From: Campylobacterota bacterium
GTDB taxonomy: Bacteria > Campylobacterota > Campylobacteria > Campylobacterales > Sulfurovaceae
Direction of reading: 5' to 3'
Length of the DNA stretch: 5,210 nt
Assembly (NCBI GenBank): GCA_030595845.1
Contig: JAUVCL010000143.1
Location: 1 to 5,210, forward strand
This document shows, piece after piece, positions 1-5,210 of this stretch. Position 1 is the stretch's first letter; every line of letters starts with the position of its first letter. Under the pieces are notes generated by a model. That model was given only the letters and a program-made list of their open reading frames with translations. It searched no databases and was not told the DNA's origin. A program made the position numbers and the translations under genes.

Positions 1-2210
1 CTTACCTTGTGATACACTTCAAACGGTGCCAAGTCATGTGCATGTCCTCTACCAAATGATGCATACTCTTCAAAGAGGTACTCATGGATCATAAATCCAT
101 ACCCTTTCCATGGTTTACCATCAGAACCTTTTACGTTACGACTGTCTCCTCTTGAATCTGAATCATCATAACCTGCTTGTGGGAACTTATCATTCAACTT
201 GTATGATTTTGCTCTTTTGTTAGCAAACAAGATGTCATACATTGTTGTATCTTTCTTGTATCCCATTTTTGCAGCATCTTTGATGATGTTTGGAAGTTTT
301 TTACCATTTCTCAGTGTAGAAGCACCCCAAAGATCGCCAACTGTAAATCTTTTAGAAAGCTCTACCCACTGCCATGTATCAGACATCGCGTCACCTACAG
401 GAAGAACTTGTTGTCTCCAGTGTTGTGTACGACGCTCTGCATTTCCGTATGCTCCCCATTTTTCATAGATCATCGCTGAAGGAAGAACAAGGTCAGAAAC
501 TTTTGCTGAAATACCAGGGTATCCGTCAGAAGTAACAATGAAGTTGTCCATCTCTCTTGCTGCTTTGATCCAGTGCGTTGCTGCTGCTGTATCTTGATAT
601 GGGTTACATACGTTGACCCATGCAAATTTAATCACACCATCTTCAATATCTCTGTGGATCTTCATAATATGCTGATTACCTACCGGGTTGATCGTACCTT
701 GTGGTACTTTCCATCCTTTTTCAGTGATCTTTCTGTGTTTAGGGTTCTTAACCATCATATCTGCTGGAAGTCTGTGACAGAATGTTCCCACTTCTCTTGC
801 TGTACCACACGCGGAAGGTTGTCCTGTAAGTGAGAATGCTCCGTTACCTGGTTTAGCTTGTTTGTTAAGTAAGAAGTGAACATTATATGCCAATGTATTT
901 ACCCATGTACCACGTGTATGCTGGTTCATACCCATTGTCCAGAATGAAACTACTTTTCTACCTTTTTGGATGTAAAGATCCGCAAGTAGCTGAAGTTTTT
1001 TCTTATACACTTCGATGTCCTCATTTGGATCACCTTTAGTTGTTTTAGCTGTATACTCCAATGTATATGGCGCTAACGACTTCTTGTACTCTTCAAATGA
1101 GATTTCCCAGTGTTTGAGTGTACCAGGAGTATGTTTCATCTCATCACCCGCTTTGTAACCATAAGGTGCCAATGCCGGTGCTTCTTTTTCAGAGACTATT
1201 GTTTTCATCTCTTTAGAAACAGTTTCCATCTCTAATTTAGAATATTTACCGTCTTTAAGAGATTTTTCACCCTCTCTTCTCATACCATAACCGATATTTA
1301 CAGGACCTGCTGCAAAGACCATATGTTCTTTAACAAAATCCCAATCAATGATCTTCTCTGCATCATCTCTCATTACGATCTCACGAGCGATGTAGTTCCA
1401 AAGTGTTAAGTCTGTATTTGGAGAGAAAATGATTTCCGTATCTGCAAGGTCAGACGTTCTGTGTCTATACGTAGAGATATTGACTACTTTTACTCTGTCC
1501 GGGTTAGTAAGTTTCCTATCTGTTACACGAGACCAAAGGATCGGGTGCATTTCTGCCATGTTTGAACCCCAAGAGATGATCGTATCTGTAAGCTCGATAT
1601 CATCATAACAACCACTTGGCTCATCAATACCGAATGTTTGGTAGAAACCAACAACCGCGGATGCCATACAGTGACGTGCATTTGGATCAATCGCATTTGA
1701 ACGGAATCCTGCTTTCATCATTTTCTGAGCAGCATACCCTTCCATAACTGTGTACTGACCAGATGCAAAGATACCAACACCTTCTGGACCTGCATGTTTG
1801 AGTGCTTTCTTGATATGCACTTCCATCTCATCAAAGGCACGTTCCCATGAAACGGCTTTAAACTTACCTTTTTTATCGAACTCGCCTTTGGCATTCATAC
1901 GAAGTAGTGGTGTTTTAAGTCTATCAGCACCATACATGATCTTCGCATTAAAGTACCCCTTAATACAGTTAAGTCCTCTATTTACCGGAGCGGCTGGGTC
2001 ACCTTTTACAGCAACGATACGCCCACCTTTAGTTGCAAGCATGATCCCACAACCAGTACCACAGAAACGACAAGCCGCCTTGTCCCATCTCCACTTAGAT
2101 TCTGCTTTGGCTGCTGCTGCCTGTGCTTCCTGTGGAACTGTTATTCCTACTGCACCTGCTGCTGCTACTGCTGCTGAATTTTTCAAAAAATCACGTCTAT
2201 TTAATGACAT
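1..2210 (-). CDS. napA: Periplasmic nitrate reductase catalytic subunit NapA (C-terminal end cut by window edge)
   Basis: NapA reduces nitrate to nitrite in the periplasm using a bis-molybdopterin guanine dinucleotide Mo centre and one [4Fe-4S] cluster. The frame stays open from the ATG at 2210 to the window edge (736 codons). Campylobacterota NapA is about 925-940 residues, so roughly the last 190 lie outside. The N-terminus has a Tat signal (RRDFLK at residues 5-10, then an Ala-rich stretch to about 34). The cluster ligands are Cys47, Cys50, Cys54 and Cys82, and the Mo-ligand Cys181 lies in ARHCMAS. The start is supported by AGGAGG at 2215-2220, 4 nt upstream. The sequence follows the Wolinella/Campylobacter type, including the extra middle segment (about residues 290-410) that enterobacterial NapA lacks. 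The gene is first after a regulated promoter; in this phylum napG, napH, napB, napF, napL and napD usually follow, here beyond the window. No frameshift was seen in the segments I translated in full. Confidence 0.97.
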   Translation of the reverse strand, partial: MSLNRRDFLKNSAAVAAAGAVGITVPQEAQAAAAKAESKWRWDKAACRFCGTGCGIMLATKGGRIVAVKGDPAAPVNRGLNCIKGYFNAKIMYGADRLKTPLLRMNAKGEFDKKGKFKAVSWERAFDEMEVHIKKALKHAGPEGVGIFASGQYTVMEGYAAQKMMKAGFRSNAIDPNARHCMASAVVGFYQTFGIDEPSGCYDDIELTDTIISWGSNMAEMHPILWSRVTDRKLTNPDRVKVVNISTYRHRTSDLADTEIIFSPNTDLTLWNYIAREIVMRDDAEKIIDWDFVKEHMVFAAGPVNIGYGMRREGEKSLKDGKYSKLEMETVSKEMKTIVSEKEAPALAPYGYKAGDEMKHTPGTLKHWEISFEEYKKSLAPYTLEYTAKTTKGDPNEDIEVYKKKLQLLADLYIQKGRKVVSFWTMGMNQHTRGTWVNTLAYNVHFLLNKQAKPGNGAFSLTGQPSACGTAREVGTFCHRLPADMMVKNPKHRKITEKGWKVPQGTINPVGNQHIMKIHRDIEDGVIKFAWVNVCNPYQDTAAATHWIKAAREMDNFIVTSDGYPGISAKVSDLVLPSAMIYEKWGAYGNAERRTQHWRQQVLPVGDAMSDTWQWVELSKRFTVGDLWGASTLRNGKKLPNIIKDAAKMGYKKDTTMYDILFANKRAKSYKLNDKFPQAGYDDSDSRGDSRNVKGSDGKPWKGYGFMIHEYLFEEYASFGRGHAHDLAPFEVYHKV

Positions 2211-2252
2211 CTTTCCTCCTTTAGGTAATTGAGATAATAAATATACATAGAT

Positions 2253-2294
2253 AGCATAACACTAACAAAGTCAAGAAGAGTTGATATATATCAA
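2253..2294 (-). promoter_or_regulatory. napA promoter with FNR-type box at -41.5
   Basis: A perfect FNR-type palindrome, TTGATATATATCAA, lies at 2281-2294, and the symmetry extends one base on each side (2280-2295). Reading toward napA, 22 bp separate it from TATGCT (2258-2253), which is preceded by TG in the extended -10 position (2261-2260). If TATGCT is the -10 element, transcription starts near 2246. The box is then centred at -41.5, the classical class II activation position for FNR-family proteins, with a leader of about 36 nt. No good -35 hexamer is visible, as expected for an activator-dependent promoter. The box, spacing and hexamer are read directly; the start site and the activator are inferred. 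Confidence 0.82.
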
Positions 2295-2310
2295 CATTTG
2301 ACTATTTAAC

Positions 2311-2328
2311 GGGGGGAAAGGAGGGAGA
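2311..2328. other. Homopurine tract upstream of the napA promoter
   Basis: Eighteen consecutive purines on the plus strand begin with six G and include two further G runs, inside otherwise very AT-rich intergenic DNA. The tract lies 16 bp upstream of the napA FNR-type box. It has only three runs that can supply GGG plus one GG, so it does not meet the usual four-run G-quadruplex pattern. No function can be assigned. Confidence 0.4.
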
Positions 2329-2381
2329 TGACTAAAAATTAAATTCGGAGTTTTTTACTCTTATATTATAAAAATTGCTTA

Positions 2382-2413
2382 TATAAGAAATACCATCAAT
2401 TAAATTGATGGTA
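2382..2413 (-). terminator. Probable intrinsic terminator of the Crp/Fnr regulator gene
   Basis: A perfect 10-bp inverted repeat, TACCATCAAT / ATTGATGGTA, lies at 2391-2400 and 2404-2413 with a 3-nt loop. In the minus-strand transcript the stem is followed by a moderately U-rich run (TTTCTTATAT). The stem begins inside the last codons of the regulator gene, and its UAA stop lies across the loop and descending arm. The stem has only three G-C pairs, so termination may be incomplete. If it works, it separates the regulator transcript from napA, which has its own promoter. Confidence 0.6.
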
Positions 2414-3065
2414 GCTTTCGCATCCTGTTGGTCATTATGATATCTTCCAATGCCTTTGGGTCAAGTATCGTTAATACATGACTTTTAATCGTAATGATTT
2501 TTTCTTTTTTAAATTTGCTTAATATACGGGAAAGCGTTTCTGGTGTGAGATTAAGTATAGCCGCAATTTCATTGTTTTTCAAACGTGCAAAAACACTTGT
2601 ATTCGTATAGATCAAGTCTGCTATTTTTGCTTCGGAGGAGTAAACAGTTTCTTTATGAAGTAAGTCAGCAAGCAGCTTCATCCTGCGTGACAATGCCGTA
2701 ATAATAGATAAGGAAAAGTCTACATGGTGTAAAGACTCATAAATTTTTTTCAAAGGTACCACACCTACAGTTCCTTCTGTAAGAAACTCACAGGTAGCAG
2801 GAAAAGGAACCCTTTCAAAAGCAGCAAAAAGTGCAACGATCTCGGGTGCCTCAAAATTATGCATATGTATTTGTGTACCCTTTGGCGTCGTCTTGTAAAG
2901 CCTTACACTTCCATCCAATAATATCTGCAAATAATCACTCTCGTCCCCTTCATAAAAGACAATACTGTCTTTTGTATAGTGACGAATATGCATAAGTTGC
3001 TGCAGTGTGTCTAAGTATTTATCATTAAGACCTGAAAAGAGAGGGATATCCTTGAGTGTATACAT
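2400..3065 (-). CDS. Crp/Fnr-family transcriptional regulator (no Fe-S cysteines), probable regulator of napA
   Basis: This 221-residue protein has the usual Crp/Fnr length and layout: a cyclic-nucleotide-binding-type beta-barrel (about residues 6-110), a long dimerisation helix (about 112-140) and a C-terminal winged helix-turn-helix (about 144-205). The recognition helix reads TPETLSRILSKF. Glu176, Ser179 and Arg180 occupy the positions that in E. coli FNR read the TTGAT half-site. There is a single cysteine (Cys92) and no N-terminal cysteine cluster, so it cannot bind an FNR-type [4Fe-4S] cluster. It is closer in outline to the DNR/NssR-like nitrogen-oxide sensors, but the ligand cannot be read from sequence. 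AAGGA at 3072-3076, 6 nt before the ATG, supports the start. It sits between napA and a small gene that both have matching boxes, and its own promoter is overlapped by a box, so control of napA and of itself is a reasonable inference. Confidence 0.9.
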   Translation of the reverse strand: MYTLKDIPLFSGLNDKYLDTLQQLMHIRHYTKDSIVFYEGDESDYLQILLDGSVRLYKTTPKGTQIHMHNFEAPEIVALFAAFERVPFPATCEFLTEGTVGVVPLKKIYESLHHVDFSLSIITALSRRMKLLADLLHKETVYSSEAKIADLIYTNTSVFARLKNNEIAAILNLTPETLSRILSKFKKEKIITIKSHVLTILDPKALEDIIMTNRMRKLPSI

Positions 3066-3074
3066 CTATAATCC

Positions 3075-3098
3075 TTGATTTAAATCAAGAAAAGTATA
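3075..3098 (-). promoter_or_regulatory. Promoter of the regulator gene with an overlapping FNR-type operator
   Basis: TATACT at 3098-3093 is preceded by TG in the extended -10 position (3101-3100) and predicts a transcription start near 3086. A perfect palindrome, TTGATTTAAATCAA, lies at 3075-3088 (16-bp symmetry 3074-3089), so it would cover about -2 to +12. Its promoter-distal edge shares two bases with the AAGGA ribosome-binding site at 3072-3076. This geometry predicts repression. A -41.5 activating arrangement is ruled out because it would put the start site inside the gene. The only -35-like hexamer, TGTGTT at 3121-3116, is weak. Confidence 0.7.
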
Positions 3099-3182
3099 CC
3101 ATATAAACTTAATTTAACACATACTTATTTAGGTAGAGAACTTATATTTACATGCCAGCTAACGCTTTTTTCACACTTTTGG

Positions 3183-3521
3183 TTATCCGCAAGTGTTATC
3201 AGACAAATCAGCTTTTTCGCTCTCTCCTGATATATAAGAAAAAGTAAGTTTTACACGACCATCTTCCAGCTTATCAATTTCTATATGATAATTTTTACCG
3301 ACTTTATCTAATAAACCTCCAGGTTTTTTATTGTTTATCATCACAATCTTTTTGTGTGCAGTATCCAATAGCTTTAACCCTGCCATTGCATTGACCATTG
3401 GGTCTGGCGATCCACATTTTGATGTATCAAATTCAAAAACCTGATCTTCCCCTGCAACATAAGTAAAAAAAGGAACATTGGCTCCTTCAACTTCTATAGA
3501 CTCTTTAAAGATTTCAAACAT
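3183..3521 (-). CDS. Uncharacterised small protein with Cys-x2-Pro-x-Pro motif, TusA/DUF2249-like outline
   Basis: I do not recognise this protein firmly. It is 112 residues from the ATG at 3521. An in-frame ATG at 3527 is possible, but AGGA (3528-3531) abuts it directly and sits 6 nt from 3521, so the second ATG is the better start. It has no signal peptide or membrane segment and should be cytoplasmic. The core has a Cys-Gly-Ser-Pro-Asp-Pro motif (Cys36), a helix-like segment rich in Ala/Leu, a hydrophobic strand ending in IVMINNKKP, then LL and a strand near LTFSY. That order (Cys/Pro motif, helix, strand with N-x-x-P, helix, strand) recalls TusA/SirA-like and DUF2249 proteins, which handle sulfur or occur near nitrogen-oxide genes. 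The resemblance is by eye only. The chain ends in Asn-Thr-Cys-Gly, giving a second cysteine (Cys111). The gene stands alone behind its own FNR-type promoter. Confidence 0.75.
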   Translation of the reverse strand: MFEIFKESIEVEGANVPFFTYVAGEDQVFEFDTSKCGSPDPMVNAMAGLKLLDTAHKKIVMINNKKPGGLLDKVGKNYHIEIDKLEDGRVKLTFSYISGESEKADLSDNTCG

Positions 3522-3532
3522 GATCATTCCTA

Positions 3533-3554
3533 ATATTTATATTTATATTTATAT
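3533..3554. repeat. ATATTT hexamer repeat in a predicted leader
   Basis: Three perfect tandem copies of ATATTT (3533-3550) are followed by a partial copy. On the minus strand they lie just downstream of the predicted -10 of the small gene, so most of the repeat would form its short 5' leader. The result is an unstructured A/U-rich region before the ribosome-binding site. Copy-number slippage here would change leader length, but not the distance between the operator and the -10. Confidence 0.55.
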
Positions 3555-3596
3555 ATTGTAATATCTTATTTAAAGTACCCTATTGACTTATATCAA
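3555..3596 (-). promoter_or_regulatory. Promoter of the small Cys/Pro-motif gene with FNR-type box at -41.5
   Basis: An FNR-type box, TTGATATAAGTCAA on the minus strand, lies at 3596-3583; it matches nine of the ten half-site bases. Exactly 22 bp separate it from TACAAT at 3560-3555, a five-of-six match to the -10 consensus. The predicted start is near 3548, with a leader of about 27 nt to the ATG at 3521. The box is therefore centred at -41.5, identical in geometry to the napA promoter. Activation by the neighbouring Crp/Fnr protein is inferred. Confidence 0.78.
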
Positions 3597-3667
3597 GATT
3601 TGAAATTTTTTATATATTTATCCAAAAAAGTTTGCTTAAACATGAAATGTTTTTATTTTTGAGGGAC

Positions 3668-4240
3668 TTATTTATCAAAATATTTTTTGAAATACTCCTC
3701 TACTAACCCATTAAAATACTGCATACGCACTTTACCTTTAGGCATAGTAGATCGCAGGCCTTTCATTTTTTGTAAAAATTCCCCTACTGTGTCAGGAATG
3801 ATCTTTTCAAAATGACGGCGTATTTGTTTGGCAAAAGCGGGAGATGCACCGCCTGTAGAAAAAGCGATGGTCAAATCTCCTTTTTGTACATACGAAGGGA
3901 AAATGAAATCACAGTAGTCTGTATTGTCAACTGAGTTGACAAGTATTCTACTGCCTCTACTCTCATCATAAATAGCTTTATACAAGTCCACCGTATCTGT
4001 AGCAACAATGACAATATCAAACCCTTCTATGTCCCCTTTTTTATACCTGCGTTGATACAATGTTAAACAGTGATCTTTAATGAGTCTATGCGCTTCAGCA
4101 TTCACTTCAGCTGCTATAACAGTGATCTCTTTCGTGAAATCCAGCAATTTTTCAAGTTTCTCCGTAGCAATGGTTCCAGCACCTACCACTAAAACTTTCC
4201 GGTTCTGCATATCCATATATAGTGGAAAAAAAGACATCAT
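3668..4240 (-). CDS. sirC: Precorrin-2 dehydrogenase (SirC/Met8, CysG N-terminal-domain family)
   Basis: This enzyme oxidises precorrin-2 to sirohydrochlorin with NAD+; some family members also insert iron to give siroheme. The 190-residue length fits the short stand-alone SirC type, not the longer yeast Met8. The Rossmann motif is VVGAGTIATEK (about residues 18-28), slightly off the usual GGG. Asp105 in the NSVDN segment corresponds to the aspartate important for catalysis in CysG/Met8. The family stretches CDFIFPS (110-116) and STGGASPAFAKQIR (128-141) are intact. The gene overlaps cobA by 4 bp, so the two are translationally coupled. Two adjacent ATGs compete as start: AGGAG at 4245-4249 is 4 nt from the first (4240) and 7 nt from the second (4237), so a 189-residue product is equally likely. 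No separate ferrochelatase gene is visible, so either this protein or one encoded elsewhere inserts the iron. Confidence 0.92.
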   Translation of the reverse strand: MMSFFPLYMDMQNRKVLVVGAGTIATEKLEKLLDFTKEITVIAAEVNAEAHRLIKDHCLTLYQRRYKKGDIEGFDIVIVATDTVDLYKAIYDESRGSRILVNSVDNTDYCDFIFPSYVQKGDLTIAFSTGGASPAFAKQIRRHFEKIIPDTVGEFLQKMKGLRSTMPKGKVRMQYFNGLVEEYFKKYFDK

Positions 4241-4968
4241 CCCTCTCCTAAAAGTACTTCTCTTATTCTAACCACCTCACCTACTACAATAAGTGCAGGC
4301 GTTGGAAGATCTTTTGCTTTTTCATAGATGTCTGCTAATGTACCAACGATAACCTGTTCATCTTCAAGTGTGCCACGACTTATTACTGCTACAGGGTAAT
4401 CCTTGGATTTACCTACTCCAATGAGTTGCTTACAAATATTTTCAAGTTGATGTAGACCCATAAGAAAGATGATGGTCTCATCATGCTTAAAACTACTCCA
4501 GTCAAGTTGGGCATAGCCCTTGTCTGGTGATTCATACCCGGTAACGACTCGAAAAGAGACAGATTTACCTCTATGTGTAATGGGTATATTTGCCATTTCA
4601 GGTACGGCGATAGCAGAAGTGATCCCAGGGATAAACTCAAAGTCTATACCTTTACTTACTAAAAAAAGTGCCTCTTCTCCACCCCGTCCAAATACAACAG
4701 AATCTCCCCCTTTTAAGCGTACAACACTCTCATGTTCTAATGCTTTGTCATACAGTAAGGTATTGATCTCGTCTTGGGGTAAAATATGATGTTTGTTTTC
4801 TTTACCCACATAAATACATTCACAACCCGGCTTGGCTTCCTTGAGTAAGTCAGGGTTTACAAGTCTGTCATAAATGATCACGTCTGCCTGCCGTACAACA
4901 CGTAAAGCCTTGAGAGTCAATAGTTCTATATCACCAGGACCTGCACCCGTTAAATATACTTTTCTCAT
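4237..4968 (-). CDS. cobA: Uroporphyrinogen-III C-methyltransferase (SUMT)
   Basis: SUMT uses two S-adenosylmethionine molecules to methylate uroporphyrinogen III at C2 and C7, giving precorrin-2, the branch point to siroheme, heme d1 and cobalamin. The 243 residues match a stand-alone SUMT. The glycine-rich S-adenosylmethionine motif TGAGPGD is at 7-13, DRLV at 34-37, the signature RLKGGD...FGRGGEE at 84-99, PGIT near 115-120, and the PITHRG segment follows. Where most family members have GGDP, this one has GGDS; the change is probably tolerated. The start is supported by GAGGAG at 4978-4983, 9 nt upstream. The gene lies 34 bp after the phosphoribosyltransferase gene with no terminator visible, and runs into the precorrin-2 dehydrogenase with a 4-bp overlap, so the three may form one transcript. 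Placing siroheme/heme d1 precursor synthesis beside nap suggests use in nitrite reduction, but sulfite reductase is an equally valid user. Confidence 0.95.
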   Translation of the reverse strand: MRKVYLTGAGPGDIELLTLKALRVVRQADVIIYDRLVNPDLLKEAKPGCECIYVGKENKHHILPQDEINTLLYDKALEHESVVRLKGGDSVVFGRGGEEALFLVSKGIDFEFIPGITSAIAVPEMANIPITHRGKSVSFRVVTGYESPDKGYAQLDWSSFKHDETIIFLMGLHQLENICKQLIGVGKSKDYPVAVISRGTLEDEQVIVGTLADIYEKAKDLPTPALIVVGEVVRIREVLLGEG

Positions 4969-5002
4969 ACTATGCTTCTCCTCATTTTAATGATGTGGGT
5001 AT

Positions 5003-5210
5003 TTATTTTTTCTTTAAATCTATCGACCAAAAGAAATCTATCCATCCCTTTGGTTCTTTGACATACCATGTTGGTGTTATTTTCGCAGTTTTTTTATAAA
5101 AAATTGAAGCTGTAATAAAAATAATGTTTGGATACCGTGTATGTAACACAGCCAAAACCTCAACCAAGGTATCACCAGAATCCACGATATCATCAACGAT
5201 CAATACTTTT
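5003..5210 (-). CDS. Phosphoribosyltransferase, C-terminal part (Gpt-like purine type), 5' end outside window
   Basis: Sixty-eight C-terminal residues are visible and the frame runs off the right edge. The stretch KVLIVDDIVDSGDTL is the phosphoribosyl-pyrophosphate-binding loop of type I phosphoribosyltransferases: two acidic residues, then the Asp-Ser-Gly-Asp-Thr turn. The end (WYVKEPKGWIDFFWS) resembles the C-terminus of bacterial xanthine/hypoxanthine phosphoribosyltransferases, where a Trp-Ile and a Pro-Trp or Phe-Trp segment contact the base. It probably salvages a purine base to its nucleotide in the cytoplasm, but the exact base cannot be told from this part. The TTG at 5201-5203 inside the binding motif is not a credible start. 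The gene ends 34 bp before cobA in the same orientation. That looks like an operon by spacing, not by shared pathway. Confidence 0.88.
   Translation of the reverse strand, partial: KVLIVDDIVDSGDTLVEVLAVLHTRYPNIIFITASIFYKKTAKITPTWYVKEPKGWIDFFWSIDLKKK

Noticed and set aside
1798..2232. Plus-strand open frame of 144 codons, and shorter ones at 199-468 and 573-833
   Set aside because: They lie antisense to napA, whose reading is unmistakable. Their translations are Ser/Ala/Cys-rich mirror frames with no recognisable motif.
2319..2345. Plus-strand GGAGG followed by ATG, like a gene start
   Set aside because: The frame reads four codons and then stops (ATG ACT AAA AAT TAA); the likeness comes from the purine tract.
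2378..2387. Palindrome CTTATATAAG between the regulator gene and the napA promoter
   Set aside because: It is short and made mostly of A-T, easily expected by chance in this composition, and lacks FNR-type half-sites.
3173..3196. 6-bp inverted repeat ACACTT/AAGTGT at the end of the small gene as a terminator
   Set aside because: The loop is 12 nt and on the minus strand the stem is followed by A residues, not U, so it is not a convincing terminator.
3638..3660. Hairpin AAACAT-GAA-ATGTTT followed by a T-rich run
   Set aside because: The T run suits a plus-strand terminator, but no plus-strand gene is there. For the minus-strand precorrin-2 dehydrogenase gene the stem is A-T rich and the T run comes 7 nt later, so it is too weak to call.
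4080..4271. Plus-strand open frame of 63 codons across the cobA/precorrin-2 dehydrogenase junction
   Set aside because: It is antisense to two well-recognised genes and its translation resembles nothing known.
4413..4789. Open frames inside cobA on both strands (4413-4640 minus, 4520-4789 plus)
   Set aside because: They are shadows of cobA in other frames, with no ribosome-binding-site or family support.

Overview
This is an AT-rich window in which every credible gene lies on the minus strand. The gene content points to a nitrate-respiring member of the Campylobacterota, of the Sulfurovum/Sulfurimonas kind. The main reason is the periplasmic nitrate reductase NapA: its residues follow the Wolinella/Campylobacter type closely from the Tat signal onward, it carries the long middle insertion of that type, and no napF or napD precedes it. 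Species assignment is inference.

Read in the direction of transcription (right to left), the layout is as follows. (1) At 5210-5003 lies the C-terminal end of a purine-type phosphoribosyltransferase, cut by the window edge. (2) At 4968-4237 is cobA, uroporphyrinogen-III C-methyltransferase. (3) At 4240-3668, overlapping cobA by 4 bp, is a SirC/Met8-type precorrin-2 dehydrogenase. Together these two make sirohydrochlorin, the precursor of siroheme and, in denitrifiers, of heme d1. (4) At 3521-3183 is a small uncharacterised protein with a Cys-x2-Pro-x-Pro motif that resembles TusA/DUF2249 proteins. (5) At 3065-2400 is a Crp/Fnr-family regulator that lacks the Fe-S cysteines of FNR but keeps the Glu-x2-Ser-Arg recognition helix. 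(6) From 2210 to beyond the left edge is napA.

The most informative signal is regulatory. The three consecutive genes 4, 5 and 6 each have an FNR-type palindrome (TTGAT-N4-ATCAA) in the gap just upstream. Before napA and before the small protein, the palindrome sits exactly 22 bp upstream of a good -10 hexamer, which is the -41.5 class II activator geometry. Before the regulator gene, the palindrome instead covers the predicted transcription start and touches the Shine-Dalgarno, the geometry of a repressor site. The residues of the regulator's recognition helix match this DNA sequence. I infer a compact local circuit: the regulator represses itself and activates both napA and the small protein, which is thereby tied to nitrate or nitrogen-oxide respiration.

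No RNA genes, mobile elements or CRISPR arrays are visible. No gene-free stretch exceeds 190 bp. The gap 2211-2399 holds the napA promoter, a purine tract and the terminator of the regulator gene. The gap 3066-3182 holds the regulator promoter. The gap 3522-3667 holds the small-gene promoter and a short hexamer repeat.
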